A model generated the notes under the pieces. That model ran no database searches. It was not told the origin of the DNA and saw only the letters and a program-made list of their open reading frames with translations. From JAJFJD01 sp965228975 (GTDB taxonomy: Bacteria > Pseudomonadota > Alphaproteobacteria > UBA8366), in the NCBI GenBank assembly GCA_965228975.1, contig OZ245851.1, positions 4,154,001 through 4,218,000 on the forward strand: a stretch of 64,000 nt of DNA. The letters are read 5' to 3'. The translations under genes and the position numbers were made by a program. Numbering within the stretch: the first letter of the stretch is position 1; every line of letters begins with the position of its first letter. Below, piece after piece: positions 54,188-62,967 of this stretch.

Positions 54188-54658
54188 GTGGAAGGCCTGC
54201 TCGCAGACTTAGCGTTATCCGACCTGGCGACCGCGTTCCGGCGGTCGCGCTGGCTGTATGCCGCCGCCAACACGGCGCATATCACAGGCATCGCGCTGCT
54301 CGTCGGGGCGATCCTTCCGCTCGACCTGCGGTTCCTGGGTCTTTGGAAATCGATCCCGCGCGGCGCGCTCGTCCGGGTGCTCGTTCCGACCGCCGCGGGC
54401 GGACTGGCCCTCACCGCCACCGCCGGTCTCCTGCTCTTCGCGGTGCGGGCGCCGGAATATGCCGCTCATCCGGTCTTTCAGGTCAAACTCGCCTTGATCA
54501 CGATCGGCGCGACATCGGCGGTCGCCACGCATCTCGTCCACGGACTGTGGCTGCCCAAGGCCGGTGACGCCCTGCTGGCCAAGGTGGGCGCGCTTTCCAT
54601 GACATGCTGGCTCGGCGCGTTGGTGGCGGGACGGCTGATCGCCTTCGTCGACGCGTAA
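54188..54658 (+). CDS. DUF6644-like membrane protein
   Basis: The 156-residue protein begins with GTG 54188, 4 nt after the DUF6152 stop. It has about four membrane helices and conserved histidines (WLYAAANTAHITGIALLVGA and ATHLVHGLWLPKAG) that may bind heme or metal. The pair with DUF6152 suggests a small membrane redox or metal-handling module. Function unknown. Confidence 0.8.
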   Translation: MEGLLADLALSDLATAFRRSRWLYAAANTAHITGIALLVGAILPLDLRFLGLWKSIPRGALVRVLVPTAAGGLALTATAGLLLFAVRAPEYAAHPVFQVKLALITIGATSAVATHLVHGLWLPKAGDALLAKVGALSMTCWLGALVAGRLIAFVDA

Positions 54659-54784
54659 GCGGAGCGCGGGCGCCACGGCGATAGCGAACAGACGGTTCAC
54701 ACCGACGCTCCGTGTGCACCGGCCCCTCTTACGAACCGTTCCCGGAGCATGCCGCGCCGCCGCAATCGTCGGCTTGCGACTGCG

Positions 54785-55057
54785 TCAGGCGTGCCTGCCG
54801 CTCTCCTCGCGCTCGGCCGCCTCGATCGCGCGCGTCAGCGCGCCGCTCAGCGCTTTCGCGGAGTCGAGCGAAAGCTCGACCGCCGCCCGTACCCCGGGGC
54901 CCCGTTCCTGGTTCACGAAATCCAAGGTAATCGCCTCGTTGAGGAGAGCCCGGTGCGGATGGTCGTAGGAAACCACCGCGTGGGAAACGAAGAACCAGCC
55001 CTCGCCGCCCTTGCCCGCGCCCTCGGCTTCGACGATTTCGACGATCGGCGTGCACAT
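54785..55057 (-). CDS. DUF6295 family small protein
   Basis: The 90-residue protein (MCTPIVEIVEAEGAGKGGEG ... SHAVVSYDHPHRALLNEAIT ... RAAVELSLDSAKALSGALTR) matches DUF6295. Members often accompany dienelactone hydrolase-like genes, as here, 5 nt after the hydrolase gene. Function unknown. The 125 bp before it (54659-54784) show nothing. Confidence 0.8.
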   Translation of the reverse strand: MCTPIVEIVEAEGAGKGGEGWFFVSHAVVSYDHPHRALLNEAITLDFVNQERGPGVRAAVELSLDSAKALSGALTRAIEAAEREESGRHA

Positions 55058-55062
55058 GCTCT

Positions 55063-55809
55063 CTACCCCTTCAGGTGTTTGTCGAAAAAGGCCCAGACTT
55101 TCTCCCAGCCGTCGAGGGCCTGCTCGATCCGGTACATCGGCCGGTCGTAATAGAAGATGCCGTGCCCCGCCCCGTCATAGCGGTGGAACTCGTAGTCCTT
55201 GCCGTGCTTCTTCAGCGCTTCCTCGTGCTGGTCGACCTCTTCCGGGCTCGGTGAGCGGTCTTCGTTGCCGAAGATGCCCAGGAGCGGGCAGGAGAGATCC
55301 TTGGTGAACTCGATCGGCGGCACCGGCTGTTTTTCCGGCCGGTCGTCCTCGGCCTGCACCACACGCCCGCCCCAGAGATCGACGCAGGCGTCGACGCTCT
55401 TGGTATGGCACGCGTACATGAAGGCTTGGCGGCCGCCGGAACAGCTGCCGATCACGCCGACCTTGCCGCCGGCCCAAGGCTGATCCCGGAGCCATTGCGT
55501 CGCGCCCTCGGTATCGCCGATCATCTGGGCGTCGGAAACGCCGCCTTCGGCGCGGGCCTTCGCGGCGACGTCCTCGGCGCTCCCCTCGCCGACTCGTTGA
55601 TAGAGATTGTGGCTGATGGCGGCGTAACCATGATGGGCGAACCGGCGGGTCGTCTCGCGGTACCACTCATCCCAACCCGGCAGGTGATGGATCAGCACGA
55701 CGCCGGGGAACGGCCCGGGCCCGAGCGGCCGTGCGACGTAAGCGGAAACGACGTCGTCGTTATGCCCGCGTATCGACACCATCTCCGCGATCATTCCTTC
55801 GTATGCCAT
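55063..55809 (-). CDS. Dienelactone hydrolase-family protein (cysteine type)
   Basis: The 248-residue protein has HHLPGWDEWYRE near residue 41, the nucleophile elbow GVIGSCSGGRQAF with Cys123, an acidic strand GIFGNEDRSPSPEEVDQ, and catalytic His in GAGHGIFYY. Cys-Asp-His is the normal dienelactone hydrolase triad. It may hydrolyse a lactone in an aromatic or similar catabolic route. Coupled to the DUF6295 gene. Confidence 0.92.
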   Translation of the reverse strand: MAYEGMIAEMVSIRGHNDDVVSAYVARPLGPGPFPGVVLIHHLPGWDEWYRETTRRFAHHGYAAISHNLYQRVGEGSAEDVAAKARAEGGVSDAQMIGDTEGATQWLRDQPWAGGKVGVIGSCSGGRQAFMYACHTKSVDACVDLWGGRVVQAEDDRPEKQPVPPIEFTKDLSCPLLGIFGNEDRSPSPEEVDQHEEALKKHGKDYEFHRYDGAGHGIFYYDRPMYRIEQALDGWEKVWAFFDKHLKG

Positions 55810-56003
55810 CTCGATTTCCTCCCTCTTCGATCAAAGCGTCTCGTTGTCCAATTCGTATGTTCTCAACACCACCGGCCAGGACGCAAGCCAAGGCTATTCG
55901 GTCAACTCGGTCTCAACCGGAAAATGGCAGCGTCCGCGCCGCGTGATCCCAGACCGGCGCACACGATCTTGCTAGCTTAAAAGAATTCGAGAATACAAAG
56001 AAA

Positions 56004-56034
56004 TGGCGGAGAGACAGGGATTCGAACCCCAGGG
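56004..56034 (-). other. 3' fragment of a serine tRNA (likely integration scar)
   Basis: On the minus strand the T arm TGGGG-TTCGAAT-CCCTG is followed by an acceptor 3' half TCTCTCC, discriminator G and CCA. This is what a Ser tRNA 3' end looks like. The other parts of a tRNA (acceptor 5' half, D arm, anticodon arm) are not found in the next 90 bp, so it is not a functional gene. Such fragments are left when elements integrate at tRNA 3' ends. Confidence 0.75.
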
Positions 56035-56085
56035 ATGCGCGCGCGCAACAGTTTTCGAGATTGACGGTTGCGGTGTTGGATAGTT

Positions 56086-56188
56086 CTTGGCCGGGGTGTC
56101 GATGATCGACGGTGCGGCGGCGTTCACCCGGATGCCCTGTTCGGCCAGTTCCTCGCCCAGTGCGTCGCTGAGCGCCGCCGTCTACGGC
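56086..56188 (-). pseudogene. SDR gene fragment
   Basis: Read on the minus strand, this stretch gives TAALSDALGEELAEQGIRVN followed by AAAPSIIDTPAKN, the region after the catalytic Lys of a short-chain dehydrogenase. Both the cofactor domain and the C-terminus are missing, so it is a broken gene. It lies right next to the tRNA fragment, marking a rearranged junction. Confidence 0.75.
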
Positions 56189-56299
56189 CCTGCCTTCACG
56201 TCGTTCCGAAATCAGTTAGATTTGTCCGGACGAGAGACTTTCCGCACCGGGACGGTGTGGGAGAGCAAGCGTCAAAACAGAAATCAAAGGAAATCTATC

Positions 56300-56968
56300 G
56301 TGGCGGACTCACCGATCGACCTCTCATCAGAAAATCTCTTCGATATCCTGAGCACGATGCGGGCGATGCGCCGTCTCAAGCCCGACCCGGTTCCGGATGA
56401 ACTCATCGTCAAGATATTGGAAGCCGGCACCCGCGCGCCGAATGGCGCGAACAGTCAGACGTGGCATTTCATCGTCGTCAAGGATGTCGCCATCAAGAAG
56501 GCCGTCCAGGTTTGGTACAAGAAGGCGCTCGATGAAATTGTCGGGCCGCGCTACGCGTCGAGCGCACCGCCGGCAGGGTCGACCGCCGAGAAGTATCATC
56601 GCCAGCATTTGGCGGTCGAGTATCTGACCGAGCATTTTCACGAAGCGCCGGTTTGGATCGTCGCCTGTATCAACCACAAAGATCCACTGGTCACGCCGGA
56701 CAGGTCGGCGGGAGCGTCGATTTATCCCGCGGTACAAAACATGCTGCTTGCCGCCCGCGCGCTGGGATTGGGCGCCAACCTGACAACGCGTCACCTGCGC
56801 TTCGAAGAGGAATCCGAGAAGGCGCTGCAATTGCCGCCGGGCGTGCACTCCTACGCGATCATTCCGATCGGCTATCCGATGGGGAATTTCGGTCCCGTCA
56901 CGCGCGGCGACCTGCGCGATTTCGTCTCGCTGGACCGTATCGGCCAGCCCTGGAGCGCCTTGGATTAG
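56300..56968 (+). CDS. Nitroreductase family protein
   Basis: From GTG 56300 (AAAGGA 8 nt upstream) the protein is 222 residues. The open frame runs further upstream across the SDR fragment, but without a plausible start. It has the nitroreductase pattern STMRAMRRLKPDPVPDELIV, GTRAPNGANSQTWHFIVVKD (FMN binding) and AGASIYPAVQNMLLAARALG. It uses FMN and NAD(P)H to reduce nitro compounds, quinones or enones. It is the first gene of the segment following the tRNA scar. Confidence 0.9.
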   Translation: MADSPIDLSSENLFDILSTMRAMRRLKPDPVPDELIVKILEAGTRAPNGANSQTWHFIVVKDVAIKKAVQVWYKKALDEIVGPRYASSAPPAGSTAEKYHRQHLAVEYLTEHFHEAPVWIVACINHKDPLVTPDRSAGASIYPAVQNMLLAARALGLGANLTTRHLRFEEESEKALQLPPGVHSYAIIPIGYPMGNFGPVTRGDLRDFVSLDRIGQPWSALD

Positions 56969-57241
56969 AGTCCATGCCGCCGTCATCCCTGGCGGGGTGC
57001 GAATGCTGTTGTCCTGCGCCCGCGGTTCGCGGCCGCCGACAGACGCGGTCGTTCGCCGCTGACGCGACTCTGCTGTATGATCCCAAGTCGAGGATTGGCA
57101 GCAAGCTCGGAGCAGGTTAACCGCCGCACAGAAGGTAAGATCACAGTCGCCAATTCATATGACGTTGCCGCTTTGGGCCGTTGCCGTTCGTACATCTTGG
57201 ACCGGAAATTGACTCGCTTCTAATTCCAGGAGGATTCGATC

Positions 57242-58456
57242 ATGAAGGACGGCCTTCGCTTCGTAGACTGCGACATGCATATTCAGGAACCGGTCGATCT
57301 GTTCGACAGGTACCTGGATCCCAAATTTCGCGATCGGGTGTCACTGCCGGTGGGCGCCGACGGCAAGCCGAAGCGCGGCATCATCATCATCGACGGGCAG
57401 CCGACGACCTACGACCACGAAATGCAACAGCACCGCAAGCGTGCCCTGCCGCCGGCGAAAATCGAAATGTCGCAGACGCTTTCCGGCTCGCGCATGGCGG
57501 AGAGCGGCCGCCTCGATTTTGCGGTCGAGCGGGATTATGACGCCGTTGCTCAGGTCATGGGCATGGAGTTGGAAGGCATCGACATTGCCGTGCTGTTTCC
57601 CACCATGGGACTCAGCTTGATCGCGCGCGACAACATGGACCCGCGGCTGTCACTGGCGCTGTGTCAGGCCTACAACAACTGGATCCACGAGTTCTGCCGG
57701 CACAGTCCTGACCAGTTGAAGTTTGCGGCGATGCTGCCGTTGCACGATGTGAATCTCGCCTGCGCCGAGTTGGTCCGTTGCGTGAATGAACTCGGCGCCG
57801 TGGGGTCCTTCGTGCGACCCAACCGCGTCAATGGGCATTTCTGGCATTCAAACTACTGGAACCCGCTGTTCGCGATGCACGAGGAACTCGACGTCAGCAT
57901 GGGCTTCCATGAGGGCACCGGCGCGGCGTATTCGCACATGAATGAGCTCTACGGCGAAAACCGGTTCTACCGCCATGTCGCCAGCCATTGGATCGAGATG
58001 CAACAGACGCTGATAGCGATGCTGATTGCCGGCGTATTCGAATTCTATCCCAAGCTGCGGGTCGGCTATCTGGAGGCACAGAACTCGTGGGTACCCGGCA
58101 TCCTGACGCGGATCGAGTGGGATTATCCGCAATACCGCGAATCGCACGCGCCCTATCTCTCGCTGACACCGAAGGAATATTTCCAGCGAAATTGCTGGGC
58201 CGCGGTCGAAGGCAGCGAGCCGGAGATCGAGGCGACGGCGAGCCTGATCGGAGCCGATCGCATGTGTATCTCAACCGACTACCCGCACTTCGATTCGAAC
58301 TTCCCCAACGTTGCCAATAATCTCCTCAACAACGTCTCGCGGGAGACCGCCGAGAAGATTTTCATGGGCGGCGCTCACCTCCACAACTTTGGCGACGAAC
58401 ACTTCGCGAAGGCCGCTGCCGCGGCAGAAAGGCACCGCGCCGCCGCGGCGGAATAA
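57242..58456 (+). CDS. Amidohydrolase-2 family (ACMSD-like) hydrolase/decarboxylase
   Basis: The 404-residue protein with AGGAGG upstream has the amidohydrolase-2 signature: metal-site DCDMHIQEP near the start, NWIHEFCRHSPDQLKFAAML, HEGTGAAYSHMNELYGENRF and STDYPHFDSNFPN at the end. This family includes ACMSD-like decarboxylases and lactone hydrolases acting with a zinc or manganese ion. It lies 240 bp before the TPP enzyme gene in the same direction. 56969-57241 shows nothing else. Confidence 0.9.
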   Translation: MKDGLRFVDCDMHIQEPVDLFDRYLDPKFRDRVSLPVGADGKPKRGIIIIDGQPTTYDHEMQQHRKRALPPAKIEMSQTLSGSRMAESGRLDFAVERDYDAVAQVMGMELEGIDIAVLFPTMGLSLIARDNMDPRLSLALCQAYNNWIHEFCRHSPDQLKFAAMLPLHDVNLACAELVRCVNELGAVGSFVRPNRVNGHFWHSNYWNPLFAMHEELDVSMGFHEGTGAAYSHMNELYGENRFYRHVASHWIEMQQTLIAMLIAGVFEFYPKLRVGYLEAQNSWVPGILTRIEWDYPQYRESHAPYLSLTPKEYFQRNCWAAVEGSEPEIEATASLIGADRMCISTDYPHFDSNFPNVANNLLNNVSRETAEKIFMGGAHLHNFGDEHFAKAAAAAERHRAAAAE

Positions 58457-58697
58457 GGCGGATTTCGCATCGGCCGGGTTTTCGAGCGCGTTGAAATCCT
58501 GCGGTCGTGCCGCGAGCTTCGCGGCTGCCTGCTTCTGGGTTAAGAGCAGGAGCCTCATGGTGACTTCGAGAATGTCGGTTTGCGCATTCGCGACGCCGGC
58601 GGCAAGCTTATCCCGACCACTGCGGCGCAATCCTGAAACGGCCACCGCAGACTTTGACTAAGACGCGCGCTACCGCGCCGCCGCAAGGAGACCGACG

Positions 58698-60371
58698 ATG
58701 AACGGAATTGACTACATCGCCCAAATTCTGAAACAGGAAGGCGTGGAATGGATGTCCTGCTTTCCCAGCAATCCGCTGATCACGGCAGTGGCCAAGGTTG
58801 GCATTCGCCCAATCGCATTCCGTCACGAGCGCGGCGCGGTGATGGCGGCGGACGGATTTAGCCGGATCAGCGATCGGCAACGGTTCGGCGTCGTCGCGGT
58901 GCAGGCGCAGGCCGGCGCGGAGAACGCCATGGGCGGCATCGCCCAGGCCTATGCCGACAACATTCCGGTGCTGGTCTTCCTGGGCGGCAACAATCTCGAC
59001 CGAATATCGGTCAAGCCGAACTTCAGCGCGGCCCGAAATTACGAAGCCTGGGTCAAGCAGATTGAAACGATCTACACGCCCAACCAAGTCGGCGATGTGA
59101 TGCGCCGGGCCTTCCATGGCTTGCGCAACGGAACGCCCGGTCCGGTCGTGGTCGAACTGACCGCCGATGTTTGTCGTCAGGAGTTGCCGGCGGAAATGCA
59201 AACCTACGCATCGCCGAAATTGGCCCGTCAAATTCCGGAAGCAACGGATATCGAAGCCGCCGCCGAGGCGATCATGGCCGCTGAGCGACCGGTGATCTGG
59301 GCCGGCGCCGGCGTCCTGTTCGCGCGCGCGACCGATGCCTTGCGGGAGTTGGTCGAACTGACCGCAATTCCAGTCTTCTGCACGATGCCCGGCAAATCCG
59401 CCTTCGACGAACGCCATCCCCTGGCGCTTGGCGCCGGCAGCGGCACCACCACCTACCCGGCGCATAAATGGTTGTCCGAAAGCGATGTCCTTCTGGCGCT
59501 CGGCAGCAGCCTGACCCGCACGCCCTATGGTCAGAAAGTCAAACCTGGCAAGACGATCATTCACAACACCAACAACGCCGACGAACTCAACAAGGATGAG
59601 GCGGCCGATATCGGTTTGGTCGGCGACACACGCTTGACCATCGAAGCGCTGATCGAATGCATAAAGGCTAAGACCGATGGCCGCGGTATCGGCGACCGGA
59701 GCCAGGTCGAAAGCGACGTCTCCGCCGCGAAGGCAGAGTGGATGGAAGAGTGGACGGCGGCGCTGACCGGGGATGAAGAGCCGATCAGCTACTATCGCGT
59801 CATTCAGGCCTTGAACGACACGCTCGATCCCGACAACAGCATCGTCACCCATGACGCCGGCGCGCCGCGGGACACTATCGTGCCATTTTATCGAGCGACC
59901 GCGCCCCATAGCTATATCGGCTGGGGCAAGACCACCCATCTCGGTTTCGGCATTCCATTGATGATCGGCGCCAAGATGGCAGCACCGCAGAAATTCTGCC
60001 TTAACCTGATGGGGGACGGCGCCTTCGGCATGTCCGGCACGGACATTGAAACCGCCGTCAGATCCGGCGCCGCCATTACCACGGTGCTGCTCAACAACAG
60101 TGCGATGGCCACCTATTCCGGCCCGACGCAGGGCACGATCGGCGTTGAGGCGCGGGAGCGCTATGGCGTCTCCACCATGCAGGGCGACTATGCCAAAATC
60201 GCGGAAGGAATGGGCGCGGTCGGCATTACGGTCAAGAAGGCGGCGGAACTGGCGCCGGCGCTGACGGAAGCCCAGCGCCTGAACGCCGATGGCCAAACGG
60301 TGTTGATCGACGTGCATGCGAATGTCGAGGATCGGCGGTCGAGGTTCGTGCCCCGAGAAGTCCGAGGCTGA
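58698..60371 (+). CDS. Thiamine diphosphate-dependent enzyme (acetolactate synthase-like)
   Basis: The 557-residue protein, after AAGGAGACCGACG, has the three ThDP-enzyme domains: Pyr domain with the catalytic Glu44 in FRHERGAVMAADGFSRI, central domain (about 190-330, ATDIEAAAEAIMAAERPVIW), and PP domain with the ThDP motif MGDGAFGMSGTDIETAVRSG ... LLNNSAM. It probably decarboxylates or carboligates a 2-oxo acid. The lack of an acetolactate synthase small subunit argues against a biosynthetic role. Confidence 0.92.
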   Translation: MNGIDYIAQILKQEGVEWMSCFPSNPLITAVAKVGIRPIAFRHERGAVMAADGFSRISDRQRFGVVAVQAQAGAENAMGGIAQAYADNIPVLVFLGGNNLDRISVKPNFSAARNYEAWVKQIETIYTPNQVGDVMRRAFHGLRNGTPGPVVVELTADVCRQELPAEMQTYASPKLARQIPEATDIEAAAEAIMAAERPVIWAGAGVLFARATDALRELVELTAIPVFCTMPGKSAFDERHPLALGAGSGTTTYPAHKWLSESDVLLALGSSLTRTPYGQKVKPGKTIIHNTNNADELNKDEAADIGLVGDTRLTIEALIECIKAKTDGRGIGDRSQVESDVSAAKAEWMEEWTAALTGDEEPISYYRVIQALNDTLDPDNSIVTHDAGAPRDTIVPFYRATAPHSYIGWGKTTHLGFGIPLMIGAKMAAPQKFCLNLMGDGAFGMSGTDIETAVRSGAAITTVLLNNSAMATYSGPTQGTIGVEARERYGVSTMQGDYAKIAEGMGAVGITVKKAAELAPALTEAQRLNADGQTVLIDVHANVEDRRSRFVPREVRG

Positions 60372-60523
60372 CGCTCGCAGGTTGTGCCATACCGATGACT
60401 GGCGCGTCTCAAGGGATAAGCCGTCATCACAATCGACAGCTTGAGCGCCCAGCGCCGATTTGGTTTTCTAGACCATTGAAAAATGGCGGTGCAAACAGTC
60501 TCGAGCGAACCCGTCTCCGTCGA

Positions 60524-60697
60524 TTTTCCCTGTTAAACAGGGAAAATACAGGGAATTTCGTCAAAATAGCCGCTATTGGGCATCCAGACACCCGGCAACC
60601 CATTCGTTATATTGATAGAATTGAACAATTTCCCTAAAGAGCATAACAGGGAATATTCTTGGAAGATCAGGGAAATTCGTCACCGGAACAGGGATTT
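60524..60697. repeat. CAGGGAA repeat cluster with 23-nt palindrome
   Basis: TTTTCCCTGTT-A-AACAGGGAAAA (60524-60546) is a perfect inverted repeat. It is followed by CAGGGAATTTCGTCA (60549-60563), CAGGGAATATT (60647), CAGGGAAATTCGTCA (60668-60682, one mismatch to the second copy) and CAGGGATTTC (60689). An inverted TTTCCCT occurs at 60629. These may be remnants of a dispersed intergenic repeat or an insertion element. Confidence 0.65.
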
Positions 60698-60815
60698 CTT
60701 TTCCACTAAACAAACCCCCACACTCCGTCGCATCTGGGCCTTCACGTGATGGCTGCATTGTTTGATTTAGGTCCGCTCTTCCCACGGAAGCAGACATTCA
60801 AATCACGACATACGA

Positions 60816-60842
60816 TGTCCGTTCATGACCCGTGCCGGACAT
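60816..60842. repeat. TGTCCG...CGGACA inverted repeat
   Basis: TGTCCG (60816-60821) and CGGACA (60836-60841) are inverted with 14 intervening nucleotides. Related GCGGACAT units occur at 63040-63139 on the other side of the GST/glyoxalase/methyltransferase group. Confidence 0.5.
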
Positions 60843-60965
60843 ATGAGCCTTGTTACTCATGGCCCTCGTTGACTGGATTAATGCAAGGGCTTGTGCTTGT
60901 GGTGCAGTATTGAACTAATTTGGTCTTCGTTCGAAGACGGAGCAGGTATTAGGGGCGTGAAAACC

Positions 60966-61595
60966 ATGAAGTTAGTCGGAAGTTATCGCTCGCCATTCAC
61001 TCGGCGGGTGGGAATCAGCCTGAATGTTCTGGCTATTCCGTTCGAACTTGAAGAACTGCTCGCGTCCAAGGATCCCGAGGCCGTGTCGGGGTACCATCCC
61101 TTGAAACGAATCCCGGCATTGGTTTGGGATGACGGCGAGGTGCTTGTCGAGAGTTCCGCGATTCTCGATGCCATCGATGACATGGTCGGACCAGATAAGG
61201 CGCTGGTACCACCGACCGGCCGTGACCGCCGACACGTCATGAAAATAACGTCGATCGCGCTTGGGACGATCGATAAGGCGCAGTGGGCGTACTATGAGGG
61301 CCGGTATCATCCACCGGAGAAGGTTCACCAGCCTTGGATAGACCACAACGAGGATCAAGTCCTAAGCGGGCTTGGCTATTTGGATAAGCTTGCCGGTACG
61401 GCAAGCAATAGTAGTTGGCTCGGTTTACCTGACAGAATGACTCAAGCTGATGTAACCGGAACCGTCGCGTATTCCTTTGCCAACTTATTTCGACCGCAGC
61501 TTGGCGTCGCCGACCGATTTGCCAATCTTCGTCAGTTCGCCGAGCGGTGCGAGGCAATGGACGCCTTTCGTGCCGCAGCGCCACCGGCGCAGTAG
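60966..61595 (+). CDS. Glutathione S-transferase family protein
   Basis: The product is 209 residues from ATG 60966 (GTG 60957 is an alternative). The N-terminal thioredoxin-like domain reads MKLVGSYRSPFTRRVGISLN, has RIPALVWDDGEVLVESSAIL, and the helical C-terminal domain follows from residue about 90. Ser9 is a candidate catalytic residue. It probably conjugates or isomerises a substrate with glutathione. It precedes a glyoxalase-like gene by 68 nt and both may work on glutathione adducts. Confidence 0.88.
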   Translation: MKLVGSYRSPFTRRVGISLNVLAIPFELEELLASKDPEAVSGYHPLKRIPALVWDDGEVLVESSAILDAIDDMVGPDKALVPPTGRDRRHVMKITSIALGTIDKAQWAYYEGRYHPPEKVHQPWIDHNEDQVLSGLGYLDKLAGTASNSSWLGLPDRMTQADVTGTVAYSFANLFRPQLGVADRFANLRQFAERCEAMDAFRAAAPPAQ

Positions 61596-61663
61596 CCTGG
61601 CCTGTCGTTACTCCGCTGCGCTGCCGGGCAAATCTATCGCTGATACCCAGCAAAGAGACAATC

Positions 61664-62065
61664 ATGGCCGACTTCAGGTTTCGGAAGACAATGCTTCGAG
61701 TGAAGGACCTCGATAGGTCCATCGATTTCTACACCCGCATCCTCGGCATGATTCTCCTACGCCAACGTGACTATGAGGGGGCAAAATTCACCAATGCCTT
61801 TGTCGGGTACGGTGACGAGGCGTCCCACCCCGTTCTGGAGCTGACATATAACTGGGACCGGTCTGAAAGCTACGACCTCGGTGAGGGGTTCGGTTTCCTC
61901 GGCATCGACGTGCCCGACGTCTACACGGTTTGCGAGCGTTTAGAGAAGCAAGGTGTCAAAATAACCCGAAAACCGGGTCCGATGCGGGGCAGCGACAGCG
62001 TCATAGCGTTCATAGAGGATCCTGACGGCTACAGGATCGAACTGGTCCAGATGAAAAATATCTGA
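61664..62065 (+). CDS. Glyoxalase I-like protein lacking both histidine metal ligands
   Basis: The 133-residue protein aligns along its length with bacterial glyoxalase I (TMLRVKDLDRSIDFYTRILG; FVGYGDEASHPVLELTYNW; FIEDPDGYRIELVQ). E. coli GloA binds Ni through His5, Glu56, His74 and Glu122. Here the glutamates are kept (LELTYNW and IELVQ), but His5 is Lys (RFRKTMLRV) and His74 is Phe (GEGFGFLGID). It is therefore unlikely to be a normal methylglyoxal-glutathione isomerase. It may bind or act on another glutathione adduct. It follows a GST gene. Confidence 0.88.
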   Translation: MADFRFRKTMLRVKDLDRSIDFYTRILGMILLRQRDYEGAKFTNAFVGYGDEASHPVLELTYNWDRSESYDLGEGFGFLGIDVPDVYTVCERLEKQGVKITRKPGPMRGSDSVIAFIEDPDGYRIELVQMKNI

Positions 62066-62154
62066 ACTGTGCTGCCGTGCAATGCGAGGTCAGAACGGCT
62101 GTCAAGGCTCGCTTATGCGTCCGCTAGTGACCCTAAGCGGTCGGGTGTAATCCG

Positions 62155-62967
62155 CTAAACCTTCGTTCCCATGACCACGTTGGATACGTGTGGGAAGATG
62201 AGCGACTGGCCGTCGAAGTACGTGCCGAAACCGTCCAGTATGTCATCGAGAAGTGCGTTGCGCGCATCCTCAGACCAATCTGAAACAATGCTCGCCACCG
62301 GCGTAGACATAATGCCGTTTCGCACAAACGCGCGACCATCATTGTAGGTCAATGTTAGATCAACCGTTTGCCACTCAACCTCTTCGAACCCTGCTTCCTC
62401 AAAATAACTCGCGATTTCCTCTCCGTCCGACAAGCCGCAAACGGCACGAATTCCGGTAGCCGCATCTTCACCGACATGCCGCGTCAAAGCCGTTACCTGG
62501 CTGCGCATCAGGGGATTTTTCTCCAATGATTGGGCAACGACGACTATGCATTTTCCGCCGGGTCGGAGAACACGAGCAATCTCACGCAACGCGCCCACTT
62601 TGTCTGGGAAGAATTGCAGCCCTTGCTGACAGTAGGCTGCATCGAACGCTTGATCATCTAAAGGGATGTCTCCGACATCCGCTTCAATCCACTCGATCCT
62701 ACCGTCGCCAGCGATAGATTTCGCCACGTTGAGCATACCGGCGTTCAAATCGATACCAACGACCCTGCCCGTGGCACCAACGCGGGCTTTCGCCATCCTC
62801 GCGACAATGCCCGTTCCACAAGCAACATCCAAAATACGGTCGCCTTCCTTTGGAACGATTCTGCTAAGCAGATGTTGTGCCCAGGGCACGAAAATTGTCG
62901 GTACAAGATACTGCTCGTACAGTTCGGCCGCGTTTCCCGACAACTGCCATTCATTGTTTGATTTCAT
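62155..62967 (-). CDS. Class I SAM-dependent methyltransferase
   Basis: The 270-residue protein has the SAM motif I ILDVACGTGIVARMA (near residue 45), acidic motif II VVGIDLNAGMLNVAKS, and YCQQGLQFFPDKVGALREIA (UbiE-like). It methylates an unknown small molecule. It is convergent with the GST/glyoxalase genes. The gap 62066-62154 holds no recognised terminator. Confidence 0.9.
   Translation of the reverse strand: MKSNNEWQLSGNAAELYEQYLVPTIFVPWAQHLLSRIVPKEGDRILDVACGTGIVARMAKARVGATGRVVGIDLNAGMLNVAKSIAGDGRIEWIEADVGDIPLDDQAFDAAYCQQGLQFFPDKVGALREIARVLRPGGKCIVVVAQSLEKNPLMRSQVTALTRHVGEDAATGIRAVCGLSDGEEIASYFEEAGFEEVEWQTVDLTLTYNDGRAFVRNGIMSTPVASIVSDWSEDARNALLDDILDGFGTYFDGQSLIFPHVSNVVMGTKV

Larger units (their letters stand above)
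60372..60965. other. 594-bp intergenic region of lower GC with short repeats
   Basis: The gap between the TPP enzyme and the GST gene contains a clustered CAGGGA repeat (60524-60697, listed separately) and TGTCCG-N15-CGGACA (60816-60842). No gene is convincing here. Its composition differs from the preceding 50 kb and marks the start of an AT-richer tail of the window. Confidence 0.6.

Noticed and set aside
56004..56093. Possible complete tRNA-Ser gene
   Set aside because: Only the T arm and 3' acceptor half are present; no matching 5' acceptor, D arm or anticodon arm lies in the next 90 bp.
58608..60317. 569-residue minus-strand open frame antisense to the ThDP enzyme
   Set aside because: The plus frame has all ThDP motifs; the minus frame is a codon-structure shadow.
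60524..60697. CRISPR array
   Set aside because: Units are short (7-15 nt), unevenly spaced, and partly palindromic; there are no regular spacers and no cas genes.
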